NCBI GenBank assembly: GCA_022836615.1
Contig: MU405216.1
Location: 186,001 to 250,000 of the forward strand
Source of the DNA: Annulohypoxylon bovei var. microspora
Taxonomy: Eukaryota; Ascomycota; Sordariomycetes; Xylariales; Hypoxylaceae
Direction: 5' to 3'
Length of the DNA stretch: 64,000 nt
In this document: positions 1 through 12,602 of the stretch, piece by piece
Position numbering within the stretch: position 1 is the stretch's first letter
Layout of the letters: each line of letters opens with the position of its first letter
Program-made: the position numbers and the translations under genes
Notes under the pieces: model-generated
Seen by the model: only the letters and a program-made list of their open reading frames with translations
Databases searched by the model: none
What the model was told of the DNA's origin: nothing

Positions 1-3000
1 TTGCACTTAGAAGAAACCTTTGGAAGCTCGTCTCGGGTAACCATGCCCACCATGCGGTCACACCACTTCAAGTAATTCTGGTAGTGCGGGAGGAGGTTAT
101 CGCGCTCCTCAGCGGGAATAGCCTGCGAGATATTGCGAGCATACCAGTAAGAGACGCGGTCGACATCCTTATAGACCTGAACTTCGTAGGGAGTCAACCT
201 TTCTCCAGAGGTTGAAAGTTCTCCATCGGGCGATGCGACTGTGTACTGGAAGTGAGAGAACATAGGCAGGTCGTTCCTGGAGGTAGCTGGACTGAATGGC
301 ACCATCGTTGCGCCCTCCATCTGCAAGAACGCGTGGGAACCATCCTCGGCATTCAAATAGATGTCTCCCACGATCTTAGAGCTGTTCTTGCTCCGAATGT
401 ACGTCTCGAACTGCATAGTGGCCTGCTTACCGCCGTCGCCCAGTGCAGTGTAGTATGGGTTGATGGTGATGGCAGCGATAGAGACAGGGACATGGAGCGA
501 CCAGATCTGAGGGTCACCAGGATAGGCCCAGGCCGCGAAGACTGTCTGCAAAGCCGAGTCTAGCGTTCCGGGATGAAGGACGAGATTATCCTCCCACTCT
601 GAGCCGGATTGATCAGACAGCGTTCCTACACTGTAGCCGAGCTTGCGGCGGAGGTTCGATAGCCCTTGGAACGGCGGTGCGTATCCGTACCCAACACCAG
701 AGAGGTTGTCATAGAAATGCTTCTCATCGATGTCGACTAAGTCATAGCTATCATCAGCCTTGACGAGAGGAATTCTGTCTGGCTCGGATACAGAAAGCTG
801 GCACAGAATCCGCCCCTTGGCGTTCAAAACGGTGTTGCCAGCAAGTACTGAGTAGCAGGCCCATTCCGCAGATACCGCTGTCTCCGTTGCATCGATAGAA
901 GAAATACTAAATATGGTCTCGACGCTAGAGTTGTCATCGTCGAAGGTGATGGCACGACCAATCTCTACATCGTTCAATTTCAAGACACTGATCGGGGTAT
1001 CGGGGCTGTTATCATGGGTAACAGACTTGATGGCCTCAATCGCCATGCTAACATAACCCGTAGCAGGAAATACTGTTTGCCCCTGCAGCATGTGGCCTTT
1101 GAGCCAACTGATCTCCTTCTGCCGCAGGACATTGCGCCACGAAATCTCGCCGGGCGTGTTCGCTTCAGCACAACGCGTGCCAAGGACGGGGTTGGGAGCA
1201 TGGGAAATGCTACGGTTCTTGAAGTGATTGGCAACCCGACTCTCGGTCCAGTAGGTGCGTTGGTGCTCAAATGGATAAGGTGGGAGATTGTCAAGAACAG
1301 TCTTGCTTTCGTAACCGGATAGGAGAGTCTGGACTGAAGAAAACTGGACGCTTTCGAAGCCAAGCTGGGTCCAGACAAAGCCTAACGCCGCACTGAATTG
1401 CTCGATATCGTTCTGACCCCTAGATAATAGCCCGGTATAAGGGATATCGCCAATCGTGGCCATAGCGGGGCCCTTAAGAGCAGGGTGCGGGCCAACTTCA
1501 ACGGCGAGGTCGAAATCGCCAACCTTCTCCACAGCTTGTGAAAGAGCGTCGGCGAATAGAACGGCGTTGCACATATTGTCCGCCCAGTATTGCGCGGAGA
1601 GCTTCTCCTGCGTCATGATCTCGCCCTCGTGCACACTAGAGAACCAAGTAGTGCCAGGAACGTCGTCTTTGGGAGTTGTGAACCCGGCACTTTTCAGAGA
1701 GGCAAGATACGGCCCGGCAGAAGTATCCATGTGCGCGCTGTGGTAAGCCGTGTCGACCTTCAGCTTCCGCGCAAACGTGTTCCGGGTCTTGAAGAGCTTC
1801 TCTGCCTCATCGACAGCGTCCTCGTCACCACTCAGCGTCACGCTGGAGCTGGAGTTCACCGCCGCTAACTGCAATCGACCTGCAAAATTTTCAGTGCAGA
1901 AAAGACGGGCCTCATCTGCCGAGGTTCCCACGGCTATCATGGCACCGCGAGGGCGGTGAGGGTTGGGGCTCGAGGCTAGCTTCGCGTGGACGCCGCGGAA
2001 ATACGCGATTCGGATGGCATCCTCGGCAGTGACTAGACCTGACGCGTAGGCGGCGCCGATTTCTCCGGAAGAGTGGCCCACGACGGCCGTGAAGGAAATC
2101 CCGGCCTCGCGCAAGATGTCGACTAAGATGACCTGTACCGCCGTGCACAGGGGCTGGGAGAGCGCGGCTTCTGCGATGCGCGACGTCTCTTTGCCGGCAA
2201 GAAGCTGGTCCTTCAGAGTCCAGGTCGGTCGGTCTGCCGGGCTCGGAAGGCTTTGCAGGGCCGCGTCCAAGTCGTTGATGCGGGCTGCGGCAAAGGGAGA
2301 GGATTCGATGAGCTGCGCACCCATGCGTGGCCATTGCGCTCCTTGGCCGGTGAAGACACCTAGGATCTTGGCTTTTTGGGGAGTGCCGTACCGGGTGCTG
2401 AGGTCAGTTGTGTCGTCACTGGTCAGCTCCTCAAGGGACTTGACGGCTTCCTGGATCGTCGTGGCGGCAACGGCCTTGCGGTAAGTCAGCGTGGAACGCC
2501 TGTGCTGCAGGGTGTAGGCGACGTCCGCAAAAGGCGCGTCCGGATTGTCCCTGAGGTAGCCGAGGTGCCATGACAGCATATTGCGGAGGGCTGTCTCGGA
2601 GTGGGCGGAAAAGGTTAGGGGCGTGAAGACGAGGCTTGAAGATGTCTCGATCCTGGCCTTGGGAACCGGGACATATTCTTCTAGAATTGCATGGGTGTTT
2701 GTACCGCCGAATCCAAAACTGTGCTGTGATTAGCATTGTTCTTATTGTATTTGGGGTTACACGACAAGGGTTAGGGATAGGGTTGAATTTGGGGTAGATT
2801 CGTGGTTAGGGTTAGGGTTGGTTTACCTGTTGACACTTGCCCTCTTGACCTGTCCATTCTCAGTTGGCCAGGCTACTGGGGCAGTGGGAATATCCAGGTT
2901 CTTGAAGAACGGCGCAACCTTTGGGTTCAAATTACGAAAGTGTAGGTTGGGAGGGACAATGCCGTTCTTGAGCGCCAACGACGTTGCGATAATACTTGCT

Positions 3001-4192
3001 ACTCCAGCCGTTCCTTCGGTGTGGCCGATGACCGTCTTGATAGAGCCGACTAGCATCTTGTTCTCGTCATTGGCTGCTGGGGAACCTGAAGGGAAGAAAG
3101 CCGTCGCTATCGCATCCGCCTCTTGCGGATCGCCTGCTTGGGTGCCGGTCCCATGAGCCTGGAAGAACTGCGGCAGGTCCTTGGGGTTGTTCACGGGGTC
3201 AAGCCCAATTCTCGCGTAACACTCCCGGATCAGCTGCGCCTGCGCAGAGCTGCTGGGCATGGTGAGACCGGGAGTTCGGCCGTCTTGGTTGACACCGGTC
3301 TCGCGAAGAATGCACTGGATTGGGTCATTGTCTGCGAGAGCTTGGGACAGTGTCTTGACGAAGACTGCCGCGACACCCTCGCCACGGGTATAGCCGTCTG
3401 CAGATGTATCCCACATGGCACAGCGGCCACTGGGAGAAAGCATGCCTAGGCTGGCTTCGTTTATATGCATGACTATTCACCCTTGGGTTAGCATCCAATC
3501 ATAGGTATCATACACAGGGGAAGGGTGTACGACAACCACATACCAGGGGTTAGAATCAAATTGGCGCCAGCCGCTACCGCCATCTTGGATTTGCCGCTTC
3601 GAAGCACTTGCACGGCTTGGTCCAGAGCAACCATACTACTGGAGCAGGCCGTATCTACAGTCATGCTTGGACCATGCCAGTCAAAGAAGTACGACAGACG
3701 GTTTGCCAGGATACCCCTTTCCACACCTGTCACGGTGTAACGAGGAAAGCTCTCCCAATCGCTCGTTAGCATCGATTGGTAATCGTCACACATCAGCCCA
3801 ACGTACACTGCCGTGTCGGAACCGCGCAGTTTCTCCATGGGCTGACCTGAGGCACAGAGACCATCGTAGACGACTTCCATCAGGATTCGCTGCTGCGGAT
3901 CCATGGCGTCTACCTCGGCCGGCTGGATATTGAAGAAGCCGGCATCGAACTGCGCCACGTTGCTTCGCTCCGTGTCTTCCAGGAAGTAGGATTGGGTGGC
4001 GTTTGTGGTCCCGTGGTGGGTACCGACCGGGTGGTAGAAGGCATCCACATTGAAACGGTCTGTTGGGGGCTTCTTGCTCAGATTCTCGGGGTTATGGAGA
4101 ACAGACCAGAGCTTGGAGGGGGTGTCGGCACCTCCAGGGAAGCGGCATCCAAAGCCAATCACCGCAATAGGTTCTAAGGGCGTGTCCGTCAT
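1..4192 (-). CDS. Highly reducing polyketide synthase, 3' part missing (KS-MAT-DH visible)
   Basis: This iterative type I PKS would build a reduced polyketide chain from malonyl-CoA in the cytosol. About 1,337 residues are visible before the frame runs off base 1. The exons are 4192-3544, 3472-2827 and 2718 to the edge; the introns are 3473-3543 (GTATGT donor) and 2719-2826. The ketosynthase (about residues 8-430) has the nucleophile in DTACSSS (Cys183) and the two histidine motifs HGTGTQAGD and IGHTEGTAG. Across the second intron the motif NSFGFGGTNTH reads through. The acyltransferase shows FTGQGAQW and the active-site motif GHSSGEIGAAYA. The dehydratase has HMLQGQTVFP. The last readable part resembles the linker before the methyltransferase of reducing PKSs. 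MT, ER, KR and ACP, or an NRPS extension, would lie off the window. Start ATG at 4192 matches the usual short N-terminus before the KS. The family is certain; the product is unknown. Confidence 0.95.
2804..2822 (+). repeat. Telomere-like TTAGGG tract inside PKS intron 2
   Basis: Plus-strand bases read as consecutive GGTTAGGGTTAGGGTT units, with looser TTAGGG/ATAGGG copies from about 2768. The tract lies within the second PKS intron, immediately inside its donor site. TTAGGG is the usual filamentous-fungal telomere unit. The tract is short, so it may be an old repair scar or chance enrichment. Confidence 0.6.
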
Positions 4193-5526
4193 CTTGCCAG
4201 AATTTATGAATTTAAATTGGCTGGTGAAACAGTGATTGAGGGTATAGCAGCCACTGATGTCAAAGGAGCTTGAATGTAGAAGTATGTGACAGAGTTGATG
4301 GCGTTGAAGTCGTAAGATAAGTTGATTCTTCTACACAGGTGGACAGTCAGGATGAGCTCTGTTGAAGGGAAGCAACTGAACTGAACCACAATGGGGCAGC
4401 CTTTGCTTGAATATAACCATCACGAAAGTTCGCCTTCGTGGATCGGGACTATGGATTCCATAACTTGATAGCATTTTCCGTTCGGAGAATGCGATAAGAT
4501 CGAGACGTTTAGAGTGCAGTACCCGAATCGTCGCGATATGACGCGTAGCTACTGATCGTGGTCAGCATTCGGAACTAAGGCTTAAGCCAAGGCTCTGGTG
4601 TTGAGGCTGAAGCTGGCTAGGGTTAAAACGAGCTAGACTTTCAAATCGTTGCAGGGATAGGTAGGAGGAGAGCTCTCGACTAGGATTGGAAAGAAGCTAC
4701 TACTAAGCAAAAGTCCGATAGACCACCAAGAAATTCGGATGGATCCCCATACTAAGACCAGGGCGTGGGGATTGTCGGAAAATAGTGACATTCCACGTTT
4801 CCCCCTAGGAAGGATTCACCGAATAGCCTCTTCTGGCCAAATGCGACGTGAGCAACTCGTTGGTACCCATTACTTCTCACTCATACTACGAGACATTGAT
4901 ACAGCATGTTACACTGCATTTCTTGGTGACGTCTGGGGTTGGTTGGAGTTCCATGTACCTTAGAACTCCACGTGGGTTGATAACGAAGAAACGTGCCGCC
5001 TCCTTGCTGCGGAATTCCTAAGCGGGTATTTCTTTACAAATAACTGCATAGAGGTGATGTGATATGTTCGTTCGGCGCTATTCGACATCGTCGTTCCAAT
5101 CTTGGCGGTTGACCTCGCTTAGCTTTATTTGAACCGAAGAAAATCGGTAGGTAAACCAACGGGATCTTTTACGGAGGCGTTTAAACACCTAAGGTTAGTT
5201 TGAGTAAAAATATTGATTTTATTGGTTGAGTCATATTGGGTCGTAATACCGCGATACGTAGATTTCATATGATATAATTTTATCAGTATATTTTGGGGTT
5301 TCAAATTTCTTTCCTGGTGAAATACGTTGGAGCAGAGTCATCATGTTCATGGTCCCATTAACTCCCCCCTATTGACTCCCCTCTCTATCCCCCACCCAAT
5401 TTAAGCCCCCAAAATCCATTATGATGTGACCCCTGTCATAATACCGGCATCTCATGTTTATAGAACATCCGATAACTAAGCCGTTGTGCTATCAAGTCAT
5501 CTCACGTGCCCGATTACTCTATTGGT
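4193..5526. other. Intergenic: PKS upstream region and MFS 3' flank
   Basis: This stretch holds the presumed promoter of the PKS (transcribed leftward from 4192) and the 3' flank of the MFS gene, whose stop codon is at 5527. No open frame in it has a recognisable domain or plausible splicing. CGG/CCG-type regulator sites are not obvious here. Confidence 0.6.
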
Positions 5527-7196
5527 CTACATCTTCACTTGAGTTTTTGCCCGGAGCCTCTCTCCGAACTTGTAAAACAAGATCGGGGCTGGAACGAAAG
5601 CTAGTGCGAGGAAGCCCAAGAGCGTGTTTCCCCACCCGTAGCCAAGCGTAGCGTACATTGGAGGCCCAGCCAGTGGTAGAAATGTGCTGGCCATACTTCG
5701 CAAAAGGTTATTTGCACCTAGAGCTGATGCTGCCCCCGCGGATCCAAACAGGTCAATAAGGTACAGCTGCGCAGGCATCTGAGTTCTGGTTAGCAATAAA
5801 GCCTGGAGAAAAAGCGTAAGGGGTGGGCGTTTATGTAGACACATACAAGTACGAAATAGGCACCAAAACCTGTGATAAAAGTGCCGATGATAGGCACGAT
5901 CCAGTGCACCTTGTATTCAGTTGTCCATCCGTACAAGAACAAGCCAAGACCTACAAGGGGGCTGAAGGCGATCATGAGGAGAAGACGGTACTCCGGTCGA
6001 GGCTGTTGTAGGCCCTCTTTCTTCATACGGGATTCTTGGATGCGGTTACTCACGACGGCGAATGTGCCCATAGCTGCAAGTAGAGCGATGCCGAGACCGA
6101 GGTAAGTCAACCCGGAGACTGTCGTGGTGAATCCATATTGCCCCTCGAATACCGGGACGAATGTGGTGAACAGAAGATACAAAGTACCGAACACTACAGC
6201 GACGTATAGGGAGATGACAAGCAAGATAGGAGAGCGGAATAAGAGCATGGTAGGCCGCACGAGAGCCTGGATGAGCACCTGCCGGGGTGTAACGTTGGCT
6301 CGGGTAAGTTTGGATTCCCACTTCGGGTTACCTGTCGAAGCTCTAAGGCGGGCAACCTTGCGCTCGAGTATGATCTTTGGGTGCGTCTCGCGCATGAAGA
6401 TAAGGCATGCGATTTCAATAACCCCGCCAAGGATGACGAGAAACCAGAACGTCCATCGCCACCCTGCACCACCTGCAATGAAGCCGCCAAGTAAAGGTCC
6501 GAGAACCTAAGAATATGTGGTTAGTATGGAGTCCGAGATGGAGAAAGGTGAGATAGGGTAGGCATCAAGCACTCACAGGTCCTGTAAGAGGCCCTAAACT
6601 GAATAGCGCCATCGCCATAGCCCTCTCAGCAGGTGTGGTGAGATCGGCTATTGTGCCGCCACCGAGGGCCATAGGGACACCACCCATTGCCCCGGAGAGG
6701 AACCGGAATACCATGAACTGCGCAGTTGTCTGGCTTAGAGCAGTGCCAAGAAGAAAAGTTAGGAACACTATGACGGCTCCATGGTACACTGGCAAGCGAC
6801 CGTACACCTCACTGAGTGGCGAGATAAACATAGGACCCAGCGCTAAGCCAAGGACATAGATGGTGATAGCCAGGGTGGTGAGGGTATCTGACGTAATACC
6901 GAACTCTTGGACTATTTGGCTTATACCAGCCGCGCAAGTGGTTGGGCCCATGTTGCTGAATAAGGGATATTATGTTAGCATCTGCTATAGCATAGTGACA
7001 GGACAAGGGACACGTACGTTACTAAGGCCAGCAATGACACCAGAACGATGTGTCGCCATTTCTTCCCGCTCGCCCAGTTGTGCGGGTTAGCAGGATCATT
7101 CACCTCCCAGTCGACAACGTTATCTCCCACAGGAATGTCATCGACTACGACTGGGCCAGATGCCTTCTCCAAGTCCGAGTCTGCCTTGGACGACAT
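5527..7196 (-). CDS. MFS transporter, DHA1 drug:H+ antiporter type
   Basis: A 489-residue major facilitator that probably exports a small molecule across the plasma membrane by proton antiport. The exons are 7196-7018, 6955-6577, 6506-5847 and 5778-5527; all introns have GT-AG ends (donors GTACGT, GTGAGT, GTATGT) and the lengths sum to whole codons. The hydrophilic N-terminus ends in DPANPHNW, common in fungal multidrug MFS proteins. It is followed by about twelve hydrophobic segments. The loop between TM2 and TM3 has SPLSEVYGRLPVY, the usual motif A form of this group, and LGPLLGGFIAG reads across the third exon start. A charged loop (residues about 220-260) separates the two halves. It sits next to the PKS, so efflux of the polyketide or self-protection is a reasonable inference. 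The specific substrate cannot be read from sequence. Confidence 0.93.
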
Positions 7197-10089
7197 AACT
7201 TAGGTAGGTAGATAGAGAGCTTTGGGTGTGATATCCTGTAAACTGAGGAATTGAATATTAATCAGGATTTGGATCGGAGATCGAGTCCAAGGATGGGGTC
7301 TAAGCCAGGTTCGAGGGCTGTAATTGAGGGTTTTCAATAATATACCTGCCTAGGTAGGCGATGAATATTGGTTGTAGAATAATAATGACGGGAGCGCAAG
7401 ATACATAGTAGCAAGCTATTCTAGACTAGATGCATTTAAGATACAAGATCGTAGACAGGTGGAAAAAGGGATGAGAGACGGAGATGAGAATCCCATCCGG
7501 CGTGACACTTGTTCGTCCATCGGGCAGTCCCGAGTTGTCCCATCATAGGGTTGTCGGGGTGTATGATGCAATTCACATCCATGGCGCACGTTGTTCTAAG
7601 CAAACCGAACTATGGAGATAAAACAGTCAGGGCGGACGGAGTATGCGTCGTGGACGGAGGGTCCACGGACTCGGCGGGGCGTGGCACGGAAGATAAATGA
7701 TGAAATAGGGGGGAGGTCTATGCGGGGCTATCACGTGACCGGAGGATCGACGGATCGTCCGTGTTGTAGCGGTGGAACCATCTCCGATTTTTAGCGCGTA
7801 TGCACCGTAATCATGCATAAAGCTTCTGGAATCGCATCGGGAATTTTTTCCAAGCTAAGACGAGCTAAATAAGGCTTAGTGTAAGCTTAAATACATATGA
7901 AAGTTGATCGTAAGATTAAGTATAAACTCTAATCAGTTTTGAGCTTAGATAACTCTGCTCACATAATACCCGCAATAGGGCTGAATAGTCTAGATGCACG
8001 GTCTGAGCTTAAGACTTTATTTCGACCCAATACTCTTTCAGGTATTTCAGTATTTAAGTGCATAAGTGCTATACATGCTTGACTCGTGTGAAGTGAAGGC
8101 GATCTCGAAAACGACCCTTGCAGCCAGATAAGCTAATATCGATCCTTCCGGTATAACACCGCAAGGTGTATAGCATGTCTTGTTGGGATAAGACTTCGGC
8201 ATCGCTTATCACTAAACTAAGAACTAACATAGTTACATGTTTGTTTGTTGGATATTAATTAGAATCACTTTGCATACCCGCATTGGCACTCCTTTACATT
8301 ACTAGGTAGGTATGGTGGGCTAAAAAGGAACAAACTTCTCTTTCCGGATTATGAGGATCGTGATAAATCTACGCAAAGGATCAAGGTACAATAGGTAAAA
8401 CGAAGAAATCGGTATATGCAATCGAGGTTACCTTATAGGTGCTCGTATCGTCATTATAATCCAGTTGTTTTTACTAATCAAAGCTTCGTAATACTAGGTA
8501 CAATATATTATAGATTTACTCATTGCACACAAAATAACTCGTCTTAAAATCTAATCAAAAATCTTACGCGAGATCTTATCTCTTAACTTGCACGAGGGGG
8601 TTGCGGATAACTATGTATCAACCATGGAGATGATTCTTTGCAAGCTCGGCCGAAATGTCTGGTCGGTCTGGTAGTTTTAGCATGCTGGGAGTCGGGACCG
8701 AGACTTGCAAATATTAGCATTGGCTAAGTAGTTATTACTACTAATCATAGCTTATGTGCGTTTGGGTATAAAACCTGTGTAAAGTCAATCTTGGTAAGTC
8801 ATTATTCATCTATCTGTTTTCCCCGGAAAGCTCCTGTGGGATGCTGGATTGAAGGTATGATGAGTGGATCGAGTAGTCGCAGACCTCAATCCTTTGTTGA
8901 ACTAGCAGTACTATTCGTATGACGCAAGGACCAGTCTGACCAATGATATTGGTTGTGTATGATATGGTTTCGATATTTAAAGATGACATATGCAATACTA
9001 GGTACCTCTTAACTAATCATATTAGTTGCAGGTGGGTATGGTATCGTGTCGATATTTGAAGTATTATCTTGCGCTAGTCGAAAGGACACTTCAGTTGCAC
9101 ACATCTTATATTTATTTAATATTCGGAATGTCTTGTCATCTAAAATGTCGTGTTACATACCTACCTAGTAAACTGTCTTTGATTGTAATCCGTGATACCT
9201 GCGACGTTGATTCGTTGTTGGCGCCGTTCCAAGATTTCGGTTAACGGCTGCAGCATTCCATAAGCTGATATACGAGTAATCAGGTTGGTGCGTGTTTACG
9301 AAGGATTCATTGGTAAATACCACCATGTGCTTGAACGTACCCTTACAAACCCCTCTATATCCATGTATTTTTAGAGGCGCGGCAGATTAGACAGGCATGT
9401 ATGGATAATATTATGTAGCTGGTTATCTGCTCTGCAGGTATTTCAGTGCAAGCGAGATAATTAAATACATAGCGTTACCCCTCTTGGCATGGTTAGTCTT
9501 TTAAGCTCATCGCCCACCACGTGTATTGCCATGTTATCTAAGACAGGGATCGTAAGCCTCATGCAGATAGATCCGAGGAGTTCTTACCTGGATTCGCTAC
9601 CAAGTGACTGTGCCTCTTGAGACATTGAGACTCAGCTCGCATGCCAAGAATCAGCCACCAAAGCTAAATCTCGGTTTGGTTGATTACTACACATATTTAT
9701 AGGCTGGTGCTTACATACCCGCGGTAGGTACCTAGGCAATCAGCCCGCAAGGACACCCGAATCCGGCCCTGAAACCCATAACAAATCCTTGGACGGGAGC
9801 GATGCCGCGAATCATCCCGCGTACATGGAGTGGCACAGGGTTGGCTCCAGGTACAGCTGGGTAGCTAGGTGGATGCAGCTTCAAAGTGAGAAAAAAAACG
9901 TCTGATTTATATCTCGATTCCTCCACGAGGCGCCTGCACGATAAGCGGAGAACGGAGGTAGGACGGGTCAAGATGAATCGGCTTTGGCATTTTATAAAGT
10001 TTTCATAACAGTTCGTCCCCTCTTAGTTTCTCCATCGCGTGCGCATACCCACCCAATATTGCTGCACTGTAACCTACGGACCTTTTGCC
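7197..10089. other. Intergenic, 2.9 kb, shared upstream region of MFS and AflR-like regulator
   Basis: The divergent MFS gene (leftward) and Zn2Cys6 gene (rightward) share this AT-rich stretch. I see no coding frame with a recognisable domain. Near 7630-7765 it is rich in CGGA/TCCG triplets, with a palindromic CGG-N5-CCG at 7751-7761. CTAGGTAGGTA-type motifs occur near 7201, 7345 and 8303, and in reverse near 9156. The length is unusual for one promoter pair and may hide decayed DNA. Confidence 0.6.
7751..7761. promoter_or_regulatory. CGG-N5-CCG palindrome, candidate Zn2Cys6 operator
   Basis: The bases read CGGATCGTCCG inside the longer palindrome ACGGATCGTCCGT. Inverted CGG triplets are the classic target of Zn2Cys6 dimers, and two such regulators are encoded in this locus. 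The site lies about 555 bp upstream of the MFS start codon. Function is inferred. Confidence 0.4.
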
Positions 10090-11554
10090 ATGGAAAACAG
10101 TAACGCTCCGCTCCGTGCGTCTTGCGATAGATGCCGGGCTCAAAAGCTCCGTTGTGTTCCGTCGTCTAATACCGACTCCACGGCCCCATGCATGCGGTGC
10201 CTGAGATTAAAAACTCCGGTGATGTGTACATTTAGCCAACGGTTGCAGATGAGACGCAGCAGAAAAAATACCTCTGATAGCGACTCCGAGACCCGGCCTA
10301 ATCACCGCAAGGTGAAGGAAAAGCCATCGTTGCCGGGAATGGGCACATTTGTGCTACCCGGACCGCCGTCGCCGGAATCGCAACAACCTCTTCCTTCACC
10401 GGGAATAAACGTTAAAGAATGCGCCTCTGAGACGGACAGCGACACACCAATGATCACTCCGGAACACGAAATCTCTGGTTTCTGGTCACATGAATCCGCG
10501 CCACTGCAAGTTGACGAACCTGCTGAGTCGGTAGATGGTTCAGTAGGAAGCTTGCCAGGGTATTACAATTTCGATGTCGCTAATCTGGATATGCCGGAAT
10601 TCCTATCCGAACTAATTGGTGCCCCCGACGCCATTCCCGCCGACATGGACTTCAGATTCGACATAGAAAAACTGACAGACGAAAAGTCCACTAACCCGCT
10701 GGTTGATCTCAGCAGTCTACTGGCCGAAATGTCGGATTACAGTAATCGATTACTTAAATTGGCAAGCTGGGACCGCGACAACTATCCTATTGGCGACTCG
10801 GTGCTGCTGTGCCAGCGCTTCCATACCATACTTTTTAGTCACGCATGTTCTGATACCTCAGCCGCGGCACAGAATCAGGATATGCCCACCACCCTACTTA
10901 TAATTTCATGCTACATGATCCTGACGGAAATATACTCGTCTGTGTTTGGCTACCTAATAGAGCACATCGTGCGAATGCGCGAGCTCCATACTTCGGCTCA
11001 CAAAGAGCTGAGTCCATCTTTGCATTATCCGTTTTTGGGAGATATGCATGCGTATCGTGGACTCAGCCTTAGTCAACTACGACCGGTCTGTGGTGAGTAG
11101 ATTTCGATATTAGTAATTCCCCTTTTTGGCGACGATTTGGCAGCTCTCTTCCGTTTTGGGAGAGCACCCACCAAAAAAACACGAGCGAAGAATCCTGAAT
11201 GGTAGATAACTCATTGTATCGAGTAATTACTAACCCTTGGCTGCAGTATGCGGGGGATGGGAACCAGAAAAGAAGGTGGTCTCAATGTTATACAATTCCC
11301 TTGGTGGTGTCGAGGGATTACTAGGACTGCCGTCTGACGCGAGGGTGGTCTCCCAAGGAGAGCAAGAGAAAGGCGAGGATGGGAGTGGCGCTAGCGATAC
11401 ATCAGAGGAGGATGGGAGAGAGAAACTAACCACAGTCCTTTTCGGGGACAGATTACTACTCTCCTTGTCACATGGCCACCTGTATAGAAACATGAAGGAA
11501 CAGGCCCAGAGTTTACGGGAAAAGATTACAAAAATAAACCACCTGCTGGCTTAA
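10090..11554 (+). CDS. Zn(II)2Cys6 transcription factor, AflR-like
   Basis: A 436-residue nuclear regulator, probably pathway-specific. The exons are 10090-11092 and 11247-11554; the 154-nt intron has a GTGAGT donor and a perfect TACTAAC branch site. The N-terminal zinc cluster has cysteines at 12, 15, 22, 34, 37 and 46 (SCDRCRAQKLRC ... CMRC ... C), followed by a basic linker with RRSRK. The middle is Ser/Pro/acidic-rich. The C-terminal part has the leucine-rich helical look and size of AflR-family regulators rather than the larger fungal_trans class. I chose the ATG at 10090 because it starts six residues before the conserved basic/zinc region; an upstream in-frame ATG at 10039 would add 17 residues. 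Its position between the MFS and monooxygenase genes suggests it controls the cluster. Confidence 0.88.
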
Positions 11555-12602
11555 AGGGTTCGGACAAAGTATATGGCAATTTATCATTGAGCGGGAGTAA
11601 ATAATCGTATGTCATCATCCAATACTGTTACTTTAACCTGACAGAAGATGTAGTATTAATATTTACATATTATATCCCTCTTCGACCAACAAAAATAATG
11701 GAATTTCTAGTTGAAAACGGTGTTACGTGATAGCAAATTTAGCTAACCCCCTAGGTAGGTAAACATGCGGTGTATACCTATCCATGGCCCGGAATCAAGA
11801 CTTTGAGAAAGAAGTAAAATTTCTATACTAGATAAAGCTATGGCGTAACTAACAGCTCTTTCTATCGAGAAGTGCACTTCAAATACCTCTAATATCAAGC
11901 GAGCTAGCGCTGCGGAAGTTACACCGATATACCTCAAAGCTAGGTACCTATTCTAATACAAAAATTAGAGCCTGAAACTCATTTGCATCCGATAATGACA
12001 ACGGATAATTGCTAAGTTGTGTGACTTCAGCCTTACTTCTCGAAGTCTACCTAGACACATCAAGGGCTGGAGTGGCTTCTCGCATGCTCGGGATTTTCGG
12101 CAGGTATTTGCCTATCTACTTCCTAAGTAACGATATAAGATAGTTAATGATATCTTGAACATATTTCTGTATTTTGTTTCAGCTTGAAAATCACTATCAA
12201 ACAGTGTTAGGCTTCTATTCGGAGTTTAGTTATTACCATCCTAAAGGGGTAGTTATAGTAGGCTTCCTCCGATGTTTGATTTTCGGGGCTTACAAGGCGA
12301 ACATTCCGGATTGTCCACCTCAGCTTCTGACTGTAACATTCCGAAAACTTCAACATAAGGAGAACTTTCACATTCCGAGACTTCGCAATGGCATGATGAT
12401 TAGACTTTATGGGTGGTTCCACCGTCTCAATCGGACCCGGCGAGCTAACACGGAGGATGTAAGGGGTTTAGAATAGCACGATTAGAAGTCTTTTTGCCTC
12501 CTATTAATGCTTTGTATAATCTCTAAAGGTTTCCACTGTATTCATTGTCTTCCCAATCATTACACTACTATCTTTCATAATAGTTAATCGAAGCTAGCAG
12601 TC
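11555..12602. other. Intergenic, 1.05 kb, upstream of monooxygenase
   Basis: It contains the 3' flank of the AflR-like gene and the promoter of the monooxygenase. A CTAGGTAGGTAAA motif lies at about 11750-11763 and CTAGGTACC near 11940. A 100-codon frame at 12174-12476 has no recognisable domain, and no support for being a gene was found. Confidence 0.55.

Noticed and set aside
10039..10089. Upstream ATG for the AflR-like regulator
   Set aside because: It adds a cysteine-containing 17-residue leader that does not fit the family; the second ATG has a better position.
12174..12476. 100-codon frame upstream of the monooxygenase
   Set aside because: It has no recognisable domain, signal peptide or codon signature, and it lies in a likely promoter.
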